Source: Serinibacter salmoneus (lineage in GTDB: Bacteria; Actinomycetota; Actinomycetes; Actinomycetales; Beutenbergiaceae). Taken from it: 64,000 nt of DNA. The stretch is from positions 124,001 through 188,000 of the forward strand of contig NZ_PDJD01000001.1 of the NCBI RefSeq assembly GCF_002563925.1, given 5' to 3'. The notes beneath the pieces were generated by a model, which worked only from the letters and a program-made list of their open reading frames with translations, had not been told where the DNA came from and did not search any database. The translations under genes were made by a program, and so were the position numbers. Shown here piece after piece: positions 44,541 to 53,404 of the stretch (positions within the stretch are counted from its first letter, which is position 1; each line of letters begins with the position of its first letter).

Positions 44541-44639
44541 TCAGGTTGCGCTGTCCGGCGCCACCGAGCGCGGGCCACGGGCGTGGCGTGCGCGGCCCGT
44601 GCCCAGGAAAGTCCCAGGCGGACCTCGTACCGTGCTGCT

Positions 44640-45284
44640 ATGGACGCCCCCCTGCTCGGACTCATCACGATCGCTCTCGGCCTGGTCGTCACCTTCGCCG
44701 GCTACACGGTGCTGCGGGTGGTCATCGCGATCGTCGGCGGCTTCGCGGGCTTCTCCCTCGGCGCCGCACTCGTCGGATCGGTGGCCGGATCGGGAGCCGG
44801 CGCCACGGTCGCGGTCTGGATCGGCGCGATCCTCGGGGCGCTGCTGGTGGCGTGGCTCGCCTACGCCTTCTACCAGGTGGCGGTCTACCTCGCACTGGTG
44901 GTCATGGGGTACACGCTCGGCGCCGGTATCGGCACCGCCCTGGAGGCGGACGGCTGGCTGCGGGTGACGATGGGCGTGGTGCTCGCCGTGCTGCTGCTCA
45001 TCGTGGCGCTCGCCGCGAACCTCCCCGCGATCCTGCTGATGATCGCGACCGCGTTCTCAGGCGCTCAGGCTGTCGTCTCCGGCGTGATGGTGCTGACCGG
45101 CGCAGCGCGGGTGTTCGAGTGGCAGAGCATCGCGGGTGAGGTCGTGGTGGCCTCGACCTCGTTCTGGTGGGCCCTCGGCGCGGCGGTGCTGGGCGTGGCC
45201 GGCCTGGTGGTGCAGTGGCGCTCGCAGCGGCGCAAGGCCGCGACCGCCTACCGTTCCGGGGCGCTGGCGCAGCCCGTGCGGTAG
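44640..45284 (+). CDS. DUF4203-like multi-span membrane protein
   Basis: A 214-residue, glycine-rich integral membrane protein with about seven spans and a short basic C-terminal tail. The repeated G-x-x-x-G helices (V-G-G-F-A-G-F-S-L-G, V-V-M-G-Y-T-L-G-A-G-I-G) resemble the DUF4203/TMEM198-like family. Function is unknown. It diverges from the GH15 gene. Confidence 0.75.
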   Translation: MDAPLLGLITIALGLVVTFAGYTVLRVVIAIVGGFAGFSLGAALVGSVAGSGAGATVAVWIGAILGALLVAWLAYAFYQVAVYLALVVMGYTLGAGIGTALEADGWLRVTMGVVLAVLLLIVALAANLPAILLMIATAFSGAQAVVSGVMVLTGAARVFEWQSIAGEVVVASTSFWWALGAAVLGVAGLVVQWRSQRRKAATAYRSGALAQPVR

Positions 45285-45352
45285 AGGCACCCCACCACCG
45301 GCTACCACCGGACTGCGGCGGCGCGCACACCGGCGCTTGGGATGATGGGAGC

Positions 45353-46042
45353 ATGACTCTCCCGATCATGCCGACCGGTAGCGCGGGCGCTGCACCCTCG
45401 CTCGGTGTCCTGCTGTGCGAGGCCGAACCCTCGGCGGTCGTCGAGACCCTGGGTTCGTTCGGCTTCACCGGCTGGGTCTCGCCTCGCGTTGGGCGGTGGT
45501 GCGTGGCGGTCCCCGAGCACCCGCTGGGCCACGTGGCCGCGAAGCGCCGTGACCTGCTGGCAACCGGCGCCGCCACCGGCGCGGCGCTCGGGGCGCCCGC
45601 GATCGCCGTGGCGATCCGGCGCGAGGAACTGATGTACCTGACGGCGCACGACGGCGAGGCGGCCCTGGTCGACTACGTCTCCGATGCGCAGCTGGCCCGC
45701 CCCGGGGACGAGTTCGCCTACGGCCCGGAGGGTGCCCATGGCGGAGAGGCGCTCGCGCGGCTCTCGGGGCTCCCAGAGGCGGGCGGTGAGGCCGCCGCGA
45801 TCCTCAGCGAGGAGTACGGCGAGAGCGAGAGCGAGTCCGAGCGCCTGGTGAGACTCGCGCGGCTGTTGGACTGGCCCACCTGGTTGGTCGCGGTCAACGG
45901 GCTCGCGAAGCGGCGCATGTCGATCGGCCCGGAGCCCAAGGAGTTCGTGCGGCTGCGCGCTGGGCGCACCGGTATCGGTGGCATGGCGCTGAACCGCGTG
46001 ATCAAGGTCGCCCGGCGCAGCGACCTCACCGCCGACGACTGA
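45353..46042 (+). CDS. Hypothetical protein
   Basis: A 229-residue protein without signal peptide or membrane segment. It has an alpha/beta-looking N-terminal half (G-V-L-L-C-E-A-E-P, F-G-F-T-G-W-V) with a small-residue segment (A-T-G-A-A-T-G-A-A-L-G-A-P-A-I-A-V), and an acidic stretch E-S-E-S-E-S-E. I do not recognise the family. The ATG follows a GGGAG ribosome site, and codon bias supports coding. Confidence 0.65.
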   Translation: MTLPIMPTGSAGAAPSLGVLLCEAEPSAVVETLGSFGFTGWVSPRVGRWCVAVPEHPLGHVAAKRRDLLATGAATGAALGAPAIAVAIRREELMYLTAHDGEAALVDYVSDAQLARPGDEFAYGPEGAHGGEALARLSGLPEAGGEAAAILSEEYGESESESERLVRLARLLDWPTWLVAVNGLAKRRMSIGPEPKEFVRLRAGRTGIGGMALNRVIKVARRSDLTADD

Positions 46043-46156
46043 CTCCGCCCAGCGAGCGTGCGCCTGGGCGCAGTGGCGCGTCTCGCGCGTATAGGGGGTG
46101 GGGTTACGCGCCTGGCGTGGCCGGCTCGAGTGGTGCACCACCCGGTTCGAGCGCTA

Positions 46157-46621
46157 TCACCGCCGGCGGCTGACGCCCGCCTCCCACAGCCGCATGACCT
46201 GTTCGGCCTCGGACTGCGGGATGCCGGGAATCAGCACGCGCCCCACCTTGCCGTCGGGGCGGCCGAGGTGGATCCGCGCGAGGCCCAGCACCCGGTAGGC
46301 CCACGGGCGGGTGATCCGCAGCGAGGGCGTGGCACTCCAGGGCCGGTCCATCTGGGCGCGGCCCAGCCGCACCGCGAGGCCCGACGCATCGGCGGACCAG
46401 CGCAGGCTCAGCACCTGGTAGGTCGCGAAGGCCAGCGCGCCGATCAGGACCGCGATCAGCACCATCACGATGAGGTAACTGATCGTCGGCAACTGGATGG
46501 AACCCACGATCGAGATCACCAGCACCACGGCCGCCAGGAGGCTGCCCCACTGCGACAGCAGCGTCGCGGCGATCAGTGTCGCGGGCAGCCGTCGCTGCGC
46601 CTCCTGCTGTGCACCCATCAC
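46157..46621 (-). CDS. Small membrane protein with PH-like C-terminal domain
   Basis: A 154-residue protein with two transmembrane segments (about 22-42 and 48-68), then a beta-rich domain (L-R-W-S-A-D-A-S-G-L-A-V-R) resembling bacterial PH-like domains, ending with a helix (S-E-A-E-Q-V-M-R-L-W). Likely membrane bound with a cytoplasmic domain. Function is unknown. Confidence 0.6.
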   Translation of the reverse strand: MMGAQQEAQRRLPATLIAATLLSQWGSLLAAVVLVISIVGSIQLPTISYLIVMVLIAVLIGALAFATYQVLSLRWSADASGLAVRLGRAQMDRPWSATPSLRITRPWAYRVLGLARIHLGRPDGKVGRVLIPGIPQSEAEQVMRLWEAGVSRRR

Positions 46622-46660
46622 GTCCCCTTGATCTGCGATGTCGTCATGCTAACCACCGGT

Positions 46661-46782
46661 ACCTCGCTGCGGACGGAGAATCCGGGCGCCGTCTGAGCCA
46701 GGTGCGGCATCGCCGCAGGTCAGGGTGTTGGGCGTGCGGCGCCGCAGCCCGCGCCCTCCGGAATCTCCGTCCGCAGCGAGGG
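46661..46782. repeat. Family I palindromic element, copy B
   Basis: A 122-bp element with terminal inverted repeats (CCTCGCTGCGGACGGAGAAT at the left; CTCCGTCCGCAGCGAGG at the right). The interior is nearly the same as copy C over about 65 bp, including CGCAGGTCAGGG and TTGGGCGTGCGGCGCCGC. It lies 6 bp beyond the DUF559 gene's stop, in the same orientation as copy C on the gene's other side. Confidence 0.88.
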
Positions 46783-46788
46783 TTGCGC

Positions 46789-47784
46789 TCACCGGCACCA
46801 CGGCACCGTCGGCGGCAACACGCGACGCACCGCTGCGGCATCCGCGTCTCGAAGATGACGCCACCCGCTCGCCCGGGTCTCCGGCGCAGTCCAGGTCTGG
46901 CGCAACCGCTTGAGCTCGCGCAGGCACTCCACCGGGAGGTCGGGATCCGTCGGCATCTCGGAGGAACGCAGCCCGCGACAGGTCGGGGTGATCTCGCGCT
47001 GGATGCGGGCGGGGTCGGCATCCTCGAACGCGAATCGGACGACCGGCATGCCCAGACGCAACGCCTGACGGTCCCGCCGGCGGTCGTCGCGGAATGGCTT
47101 CCGGCCGGAGTGGTAGGTGTACCCGTCCAACTCGACCACGAGGACGCCCTCGATGACGAAGTCGACCTCGCCGACTCCCGGCACGAAGACGTTCTGTGCC
47201 ACGCAGAACCCGGCCCGGCGAAGAGCGAGGCGCACGGTCGTCTCCATCGGTGAGCGCGAGCGACCGGTGACATCGACACGGAGGGCACGCGCCCGGCTCG
47301 GCTTGATGCTCTCCACGGCCCGCAGAACCCGCTCGAGGAAGTCCGGCCCGTGGCGCCTCGCGAGGTAGTCGAGCACCACGACCACGTTGTCGTACTCCTG
47401 GCAGAGGGCCATGCGGGATGCGGCGTCCTCCAGACAGGCGACTCGCGGGCGGTGCGACGGGGTGACGTGTTCGTAGTGCCACCGAGCGTTCACCCCTGAC
47501 TGGCGCAACCGCGCACGGTTGGGCGGCGCCGAGAGGTGAGGCCGGTATGCGTGTACGGGGATGTCCGGATCGAGCACGGCGAGCGCGGAGACGCAGGAGA
47601 GCACGGTGTTGGTCCGCGTCGCGGCCGTCAGCCCGGGGTGCGCGCCCGGGAGCGCGTAGCAGCCGCGCGAGGGCTGGACGATGTCGCCGCGCGCGATGTG
47701 TTGCGACAGCCGCCAGCGAGAGGACCGCAACTCACTGAATCGTGCGGCACCCCCACACCTGCGCAGTTCCTCCATGGGCTCCAT
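46789..47784 (-). CDS. AbiEi-like N-terminus plus DUF559 nuclease-like protein
   Basis: A 331-residue protein. The N-terminus (1-60) resembles the winged-helix AbiEi antitoxin-type domain (F-S-E-L-R-S-S-R-W, I-V-Q-P-S-R-G-C-Y-A-L). The C-terminus (about 200-290) is a DUF559/Vsr-like PD-(D/E)xK fold: V-G-E-V-D-F, V-V-E-L-D-G-Y-T-Y-H, and P-V-V-R-F-A-F-E-D-A. Such proteins are frequent in actinobacteria with unknown function. No AbiEii-like toxin gene is beside it. Both sides are bounded by family I palindromes, so the gene and elements may move together. The start at 47784 is the second ATG, chosen because it gives the usual N-terminus. Confidence 0.82.
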   Translation of the reverse strand: MEPMEELRRCGGAARFSELRSSRWRLSQHIARGDIVQPSRGCYALPGAHPGLTAATRTNTVLSCVSALAVLDPDIPVHAYRPHLSAPPNRARLRQSGVNARWHYEHVTPSHRPRVACLEDAASRMALCQEYDNVVVVLDYLARRHGPDFLERVLRAVESIKPSRARALRVDVTGRSRSPMETTVRLALRRAGFCVAQNVFVPGVGEVDFVIEGVLVVELDGYTYHSGRKPFRDDRRRDRQALRLGMPVVRFAFEDADPARIQREITPTCRGLRSSEMPTDPDLPVECLRELKRLRQTWTAPETRASGWRHLRDADAAAVRRVLPPTVPWCR

Positions 47785-47847
47785 GGCAAGTGAAACTAGC
47801 CGTGGTCCAGGCGCCGCCAGCATGAACTGCCGCCGCCTGTGGACAAC

Positions 47848-47973
47848 CGACCTCGCTACGGACGGAGAACCCGCGGGCCGCCCGCACCAGGTGTCGCATC
47901 GGCGCAGGTCAGGGCCTTGGGCGTGCGGCGCCGCCGCCCGCGCCCTCCGGATTCTCCGTCCGTGGCGAGGTCG
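47848..47973. repeat. Family I palindromic element, copy C
   Basis: A 126-bp element beginning CGACCTCGCTACGGACGGAG and ending CTCCGTCCGTGGCGAGGTCG, so its ends pair almost completely. The interior matches copy B closely. It lies between the divergently arranged start of the DUF559 gene and the 3' end of the GH31 gene, 6 bp from the GH31 stop. Confidence 0.88.
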
Positions 47974-47979
47974 GGGCGC

Positions 47980-50517
47980 CTACCAGGCCGGGAGCGCCGC
48001 GACCCGTTCGACCAGCGCCCCGCGCAGGACCTCCGGGACGTCCACCCGCGCGAGTTCCTGCACCACCTCCAGGCCGGTGCGCTCGCGCACGGCGGCCCAC
48101 GCCTCCTCCTTGGCGGTGAAGGCGATCTCCGCGTGGTGCAGCACATCGAACGCCTCGCCGACCGCGTCCCGCTCCCGGGCGCGCAGCCCGCTCAGGCGCA
48201 CCTCGAACCCGGCGGCGAGGTCGATCTCGCCGAGGTCCAGGCGCAGCGCGGGCGCGAGCTGCCGCGCGACCTCGTCCTCCTGATCGGCGCTCGGCACGAC
48301 GGCGATCTGCCGCACCTGGCCGCCGGCGTGCACCCGGGCCCCATCGAGCGAGACGGCGCCGACCACGTCCAGCAGGATCCGGCGCCGTCCGCCGGCCGAG
48401 GGCAGCTCACCCTCGCCCTGACCGGGGGCGCAGGACAGGACCAGGTCGCCGACGCCGTCGCGGGTGGTGAAGGTCTGCGAGAACACGGTGACCTCGGGGG
48501 AGGGGGCGGCGCCGCCGTCGTCCTCCACGAGGCGGGAGGGGGCGGCGCCGCCGTCGTCCTCCACGAGGCGGGAGGTGGCGGTGCCGGGCACGGCGCGCAG
48601 CACGAGGGTCTCGGGTCGCTCGGCCACCGGGGCCATCACGTCCGGCTGCAGCGGCAGGACCGACCCCGCGCGGGCCAGCACCGGGTAGCCCTCCAGGCCG
48701 CGGTGCAGCACCACGTGCCGGCCCTGGGCACCGCCCCGGTGGCGGTGCCCGGTGAACACGTCGACCCAGTCGCCCGGAGGCAGCCAGGCGGTCACCGAGG
48801 CGATGTGCGCGGTGGGGTGCTCCGGCGTGGTGATGGGGGCGAGCAGCAGGTGCTCACCGACCATGGCCTGGTTCGGCACGGAGAACGCGCCGGGGGTGCG
48901 CGGGTGGTCGTGGTACATCGGGCGGATCACCGAGACCCCCTCGCGGTGCGCGGCCCACGCGGCGGTGTACAGGGCGGGCACGAGGGCGTGGCGCAGCCGC
49001 AGGATGTCCGTCATGGCGGACTCGGCGCGCGGGCCGAACGTCCACGGCTCCTTCCCCGTGAAGGGGCTGACGGAGGAGTGCAGCCGGTTGATCGGGGAGA
49101 ACACCCCGAGCTGGAACCAGCGCACCGCCATCTGCACGTCGCGGCCGCCGAACATGTGCCCGCCCACGTCGTGGCTCCACCAGCCGTAGCCGACGTTCGC
49201 TGCGGTCGCGGTGAACTCCGGCTGGAAGTCCAGGGACTCCCACGTGATGATCGTGTCCCCGGAGAACCCGATGGGGTAGCGGTGGCTGCCGATCCCGGCG
49301 TAGCGGGAGAAGGTCAGGGGGCGACGGGCGGCGCCGCTGCCGGATCCTGCGCGGCGCTCCCGGCCGGAGTCGAGGTAGTGGATGTGGTTGAGCATCCACA
49401 GCGGGTCCAGGCCCGGGATCGAGGTGACGCCGCCGGACTGCCAGTCCAGCCACCAGAAGTCCACGCCCTCGGCCTCCAGGGGGTGGTGGATCTCGCGCAG
49501 GTAGGCGTCCACGAACTCCCGCGAGGTCACGTCGAACGGGATCTGGTCGCCCGATTCAGGGTCCACGCCCACCGCGCGCGCCATCTGCGGGTAGCGCTCC
49601 TCGTGGCGGCGGATGCCGTCGGCGGGGTGCACGTTGAGGGTGACGGCGAGGCCCCGGCGGTGCAGTTCGGCCAGGAAGGCGCGGTGGTCGGGGAAGAGGT
49701 CGCGGTTCCAGGTGTACCCGGTCCAGCCGGTGCCGATCTCCGGGTCGATGTCCACCAGGTGCCAGTCCATGTCGATCACGGCGACCGAGAGCGGGATGCC
49801 CTTGCCCTCGAAGGTGTCCATCAACTCCAGGTACTCCTCCTGGTGGTAGGCCTTGTAGCGGCTCCACCAGTTCCCGAGCACGTACCGCGGCACCAGCGGC
49901 TGCGCCCCGGTGAGCAGGTGGTAGTCCCTCAGGGCGCCGCGGAAGTCTCGGCCGTGCCCGAACAGGTACAGGTCCTCGGCGGGGGCGGACCCGGCGGGCA
50001 CGGCGGGGCGCGCACCCACCCACCCGTCCGCGGTGAGCAGCACCGTGCCGGAGTCCTCCAGCACCGCGAAGCCGAAGGTCGCCAGGATCCCCGGCTCGAG
50101 TTCGGTGGCGCCGTCCACCTCATCCAGGGTGCGGGCGGTGCCGCGCAGGTTCCCGCGGAAGGGGAGGTCCTGGGGGTAGGTGGTGCCGTGGCTCCAGGAG
50201 GCGTAGTGGTCGTCGCTCGCGCCCTTGATCAGCGTGACCTGGAGGGTGGAGGCGGAGAACTCCCCGCCCGCGTAGCGCAGCAGCAGGTGCTCGGTGCGGA
50301 TCGTGACGGCGTCGCTCCCGTTGCCCTCGCGGGTCACGGTGAACTCGGGCGTCGCGCCGAAGTCGCGCGCCACCACCCGCTGGGTGCGTTCGTCCACGAA
50401 CGTGGCCTGCGGGTGCCACTCCATGCGGATGAGGCGGCTGGTCAGGACCGTGAAGCGGGCCTGACCGACGGTGACGACGGCATCGGGGCGGGCGGGCGCG
50501 GGGCGCCCGTCGGACAT
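47980..50517 (-). CDS. GH31-family glycosidase (alpha-glucosidase/alpha-xylosidase type)
   Basis: An 845-residue cytoplasmic enzyme: N-terminal beta domain (to about 230), catalytic barrel with the nucleophile motif W-W-L-D-W-Q (about residue 385), G-F-S-G-D-T carrying the acid/base (about 455), then beta-sandwich domains. A GH31 member should act on alpha-linked glucosides or xylosides. The ATG at 50517 has GGAAGG about 10 bp upstream; an ATG three codons earlier is too close to that site. A 12-residue tandem duplication (S-R-L-V-E-D-D-G-G-A-A-P) lies in the C-terminal region. Confidence 0.9.
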   Translation of the reverse strand: MSDGRPAPARPDAVVTVGQARFTVLTSRLIRMEWHPQATFVDERTQRVVARDFGATPEFTVTREGNGSDAVTIRTEHLLLRYAGGEFSASTLQVTLIKGASDDHYASWSHGTTYPQDLPFRGNLRGTARTLDEVDGATELEPGILATFGFAVLEDSGTVLLTADGWVGARPAVPAGSAPAEDLYLFGHGRDFRGALRDYHLLTGAQPLVPRYVLGNWWSRYKAYHQEEYLELMDTFEGKGIPLSVAVIDMDWHLVDIDPEIGTGWTGYTWNRDLFPDHRAFLAELHRRGLAVTLNVHPADGIRRHEERYPQMARAVGVDPESGDQIPFDVTSREFVDAYLREIHHPLEAEGVDFWWLDWQSGGVTSIPGLDPLWMLNHIHYLDSGRERRAGSGSGAARRPLTFSRYAGIGSHRYPIGFSGDTIITWESLDFQPEFTATAANVGYGWWSHDVGGHMFGGRDVQMAVRWFQLGVFSPINRLHSSVSPFTGKEPWTFGPRAESAMTDILRLRHALVPALYTAAWAAHREGVSVIRPMYHDHPRTPGAFSVPNQAMVGEHLLLAPITTPEHPTAHIASVTAWLPPGDWVDVFTGHRHRGGAQGRHVVLHRGLEGYPVLARAGSVLPLQPDVMAPVAERPETLVLRAVPGTATSRLVEDDGGAAPSRLVEDDGGAAPSPEVTVFSQTFTTRDGVGDLVLSCAPGQGEGELPSAGGRRRILLDVVGAVSLDGARVHAGGQVRQIAVVPSADQEDEVARQLAPALRLDLGEIDLAAGFEVRLSGLRARERDAVGEAFDVLHHAEIAFTAKEEAWAAVRERTGLEVVQELARVDVPEVLRGALVERVAALPAW
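48499..48572 (-). repeat. 36-bp tandem duplication inside the GH31 gene
   Basis: Two consecutive copies of a 36-bp unit encode a repeated 12-residue block in a loop of the C-terminal beta-sandwich. The frame is kept, and the copies appear almost identical, suggesting a recent duplication. Confidence 0.85.
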
Positions 50518-50572
50518 GGCGAACATGCCTTCCACCGTAGGGCCCGCGCCGACCCGGCCCGGGCCACGCGCG

Positions 50573-50920
50573 TCAGTCCGGGCGGCTGCCCGGGAAGGGC
50601 ACCGGGGTGGGGTGGTCGTGCATGGCGTAGGCGGCGCCGGCGGCGGCCGCAGTGACCGTGAGCACGGCGGGCCACGCCCCGATCTTCTTCGCCAGCGGGT
50701 GGGACAGGCCGAACGAGGCCACGTACAGCACCGAGAGGCCCACCGTCTCCGGGATGCCGCGCTTGGCCCACTCCCGGCCGGCGAGGATGCCGCAGGCCGC
50801 GAGCACGGCACCGCCCAGGGGACGCACGCCCGTCGCGCGCGCCACGGCGTAGCCCCCGATCAGCCCGGCGGCCACGATCGGGGAGGTCGGGTAGGAGGAG
50901 TCAGCGCTGGCCTCGGTCAT
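50573..50920 (-). CDS. Small membrane protein, unknown function
   Basis: A 115-residue protein with three or four hydrophobic segments (I-V-A-A-G-L-I-G-G-Y-A-V-A, L-G-G-A-V-L-A-A-C-G-I-L-A-G, V-G-L-S-V-L-Y-V-A-S-F-G-L, V-L-T-V-T-A-A-A-A-G-A-A). The G-R-E-W and G-L-S-H-P-L-A-K-K-I-G motifs look conserved but I cannot name the family. It lies 55 bp upstream of the GH31 gene on the same strand. Confidence 0.7.
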   Translation of the reverse strand: MTEASADSSYPTSPIVAAGLIGGYAVARATGVRPLGGAVLAACGILAGREWAKRGIPETVGLSVLYVASFGLSHPLAKKIGAWPAVLTVTAAAAGAAYAMHDHPTPVPFPGSRPD

Positions 50921-51004
50921 CCCCCTACGGTACGCCGACCCTTCCGCCGATGCCCGGCAAAATCCCGTGGACCACCCCGGCCCTCACCCCCTACGGTCGC
51001 TGCT

Positions 51005-52357
51005 ATGACCGACCGAACCGACCCGCAGGGCCTTCCCCTGGACCCCGCCTCCGTCGCCACGCTCGCCGAGCGCGGCCTCGAGTTCCGCCCCGCCTCCCTG
51101 GAGGGTGAGGCGGGTGAGGCGTACATCCGCGCCGTCGGCCATGGGTTCCTGGAGGAGAGCATCAGCGAGGAACGCGTGGAGGGCTTCCGTCGCGCGATGA
51201 CTGCCTGGCGTTCCGCCGGGGTGTTCGACCCCGCGAGCGCCAACCCGCTCAGCCCGGTCGGCACGATCGGGGTCCAGGTGCTGGATCTGACCGTCGAACC
51301 CGATCGGACCCTCCCGATGCACGCGATCAGCGAGGTCACGGTCGCGGGCACCCACCGCCGCCGGGGGATCGCCCGGGCGATGCTGACCGGCGAGCTGCGC
51401 GCCGCGAAGGCCGCGGGCACCCCGATCGCCGGGCTGACCGTCTCCGAGGCCACGATCTATGGCCGCTACGGCTTCTCGCCCGCGACCACGCTGGCGCACT
51501 GGACGATCGACACCCGCCGCGTGCAGCTCACCGGCCCACGCCCCACGGGCCGGTACGACGCGATCAGCCGGGAGCAGGCGCTCGCCGACGCCCAGCACCT
51601 GCACGACCGTGCGCGCCGCGCCCGCCCCGGCGAGGTCGGCGCCTGGCCGATGAGCTGGGAGAGCCTCCTGGGGCTGCTCCCGGGGTCGAAGGACACCGAG
51701 AAGGTCCGCGTGGTGCGCTACACCGACGCCGCCGGCGGGGTGCGGGGCCTGCTCGTCTACACCCTGAAGTCGCACGAGCGGGACTACGCCCAGCACACCC
51801 TGCGGGTGCAGCACCTGCTGACCGACGGCGCCGAGGGCCACGCGGCGATGTGGCGCTTCGCTCTGGAGCACGACCTCACCACGACCGTGACGACGTGGAA
51901 CACGGCGCCCGACGAGCCGCTCCTGTGGATGGTGGGAGACCAGCGCGGCATCCAGCGCGAGGAGATGGACCACCACTGGCTGCGCATCCTCGACGTGCCC
52001 GCGGTGCTCGCCGCCCGCACCTATCGCGTACCCGGCGCTGTCCGGCTGCGGGTGAGCGACCCGCTGGGCCTGGCGGCGGGGGAGTGGGTCTTCCGGGTGC
52101 TGGCCGACGGCGCAGCCCACCTCGAACCGGTCGGCTCCCCCGAGGGCGGGGGAGATCCGGGCGAGGCCGGTGAAGGGGCCGACGGCGTGGCGACCGTCTC
52201 CCTGGACGTGGCCACGCTGTCCTCGATGTTCCTGGGCGGGGTGCGCGCCGGCACCCTGCACGCGGCGGGGCGGATCCTGGCCGACCCGGCGAGCGTGCGA
52301 TGGCTGGACGCGACGTTCGCGCCGCTCGTGCCGCCCCTGCTGAGCCTCTGGTACTGA
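51005..52357 (+). CDS. Eis-like GNAT N-acetyltransferase
   Basis: A 450-residue protein with Eis architecture: N-terminal GNAT domain with the acetyl-CoA loop H-R-R-R-G-I-A-R-A-M-L (about 118-128) and A-T-I-Y-G-R-Y-G-F (about 153-161), a second GNAT-like domain, and a C-terminal SCP2-like domain (V-S-L-D-V-A-T-L-S-S-M-F-L-G-G). It probably ends in the family's carboxylate-active C-terminus (L-W-Y). Eis enzymes acetylate aminoglycosides or protein lysines at several positions; the substrate here is unknown. Confidence 0.88.
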   Translation: MTDRTDPQGLPLDPASVATLAERGLEFRPASLEGEAGEAYIRAVGHGFLEESISEERVEGFRRAMTAWRSAGVFDPASANPLSPVGTIGVQVLDLTVEPDRTLPMHAISEVTVAGTHRRRGIARAMLTGELRAAKAAGTPIAGLTVSEATIYGRYGFSPATTLAHWTIDTRRVQLTGPRPTGRYDAISREQALADAQHLHDRARRARPGEVGAWPMSWESLLGLLPGSKDTEKVRVVRYTDAAGGVRGLLVYTLKSHERDYAQHTLRVQHLLTDGAEGHAAMWRFALEHDLTTTVTTWNTAPDEPLLWMVGDQRGIQREEMDHHWLRILDVPAVLAARTYRVPGAVRLRVSDPLGLAAGEWVFRVLADGAAHLEPVGSPEGGGDPGEAGEGADGVATVSLDVATLSSMFLGGVRAGTLHAAGRILADPASVRWLDATFAPLVPPLLSLWY

Positions 52358-52385
52358 GCGCGCTGAGCGCGCTGAGCGCGCGTGG

Positions 52386-52422
52386 GGCGCTGCGCGGGGA
52401 CGGTGGTCCTCAGCGCAGCGCC
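52386..52422. terminator. Terminator hairpin between convergent eis-like and TauE genes
   Basis: Arms GGCGCTGCG and CGCAGCGCC (9 bp, extendable with mismatches) overlap the end of the permease gene. A 9-bp direct repeat (GAGCGCGCT three times) precedes it at about 52357-52382. It would terminate the acetyltransferase transcript. Confidence 0.6.
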
Positions 52423-53198
52423 TCCACGAGCAGCACCACCACCGCGACCGCGGTGGCCAGCAGGGCGAGCCGCTCGAACCACACCTGGCTCAGGCGCCGC
52501 ACCAGGCGACGCCCCAGCCAGGTCCCGAGCAGCACCGCGGGGGCCAGCAGCAGCGTCAGGGTCAGCGTGGTGGCGGGGAACAGCCCCAGTCCCGCGGCGA
52601 ACGGCACCTTGGCGAGGTTGACCAGGAAGAAGAACCACGCGTTGGTCCCCACGAACGCGAGCTTGTCCACCCGCGCCGCCAGCAGGTACAGCGTCATCAC
52701 CGGGCCGGCGGCGTTGGCGACCATCGTGGTGAACCCACCCGCCACCCCGGTGGCGATCGTCGCGCTCAGGTGCGGGTCACCCCGCGGCGCGGCGGGGGGC
52801 CGTAGCCGCATCACCACCTGCACGGCCACCGCCACGGCCAGGGTGAGGGCGATCGCCAGGGCCATCGCGTCGTCGTCGACCACCCCGATCAGCAGCGCGC
52901 CGAGCGCGATGCCCGGCAGCACCGAGGGCAGCAGGCGGCGCAGCAGCCGCCAGTCCACGCTGCGGCGGTAGGTGGCCACGGCGACTACGTCGCCGATGAG
53001 CAGCACCAGCAGCACCGCGGCGGTGGACTCCCGGGTGGGCAGGAACAGCGCGAAGCCGGCGACGGCGAGCGCGCCCATGCCGCCGATGGAGGTCTTGGCG
53101 ATCCCGACCAGGAGGGCGGCGAGGGCGAGCACCACCCAGCCGAGGACGGGCAGCTCGGGGATCGGCACCTCGGGGATCGACACAGTGGGGATCGACAC
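52410..53198 (-). CDS. TauE/SafE-family membrane permease
   Basis: A 262-residue membrane protein with about eight spans and the family's duplicated half-motifs (V-G-I-A-K-T-S-I-G-G-M-G and V-A-G-G-F-T-T-M-V-A-N-A-A-G-P). The family exports sulfite or sulfo-compounds or transports small anions. The start is one of two GTG codons within a 15-bp tandem repeat; the first has AGGAG 7 bp upstream. Confidence 0.9.
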   Translation of the reverse strand: MSIPTVSIPEVPIPELPVLGWVVLALAALLVGIAKTSIGGMGALAVAGFALFLPTRESTAAVLLVLLIGDVVAVATYRRSVDWRLLRRLLPSVLPGIALGALLIGVVDDDAMALAIALTLAVAVAVQVVMRLRPPAAPRGDPHLSATIATGVAGGFTTMVANAAGPVMTLYLLAARVDKLAFVGTNAWFFFLVNLAKVPFAAGLGLFPATTLTLTLLLAPAVLLGTWLGRRLVRRLSQVWFERLALLATAVAVVVLLVEALR

Positions 53199-53404
53199 AG
53201 TGGGGCTCCTGGCGGGGCGGCGACGGCGAGCAAGGCGACGGCGAGCAAGGCGACGGGTGAACGTGAGGGTGAACCGGGCGCGGCCGGCTTGGCGGACGTG
53301 GGCCCGCCGCGCACGAGGCCCGTCCTATTACTACACTGCGGAGTCGGTACCCGTGGCGGATGCCCCGGTGCCCCGTGCCTCCCCCCAGTGCGAAGGACCC
53401 CCGC

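Noticed and set aside
47839-50655. Plus-strand open frame of 938 codons
   Set aside because: Antisense shadow of the GH31 gene; no motif, and His/Gly/Val-rich composition.
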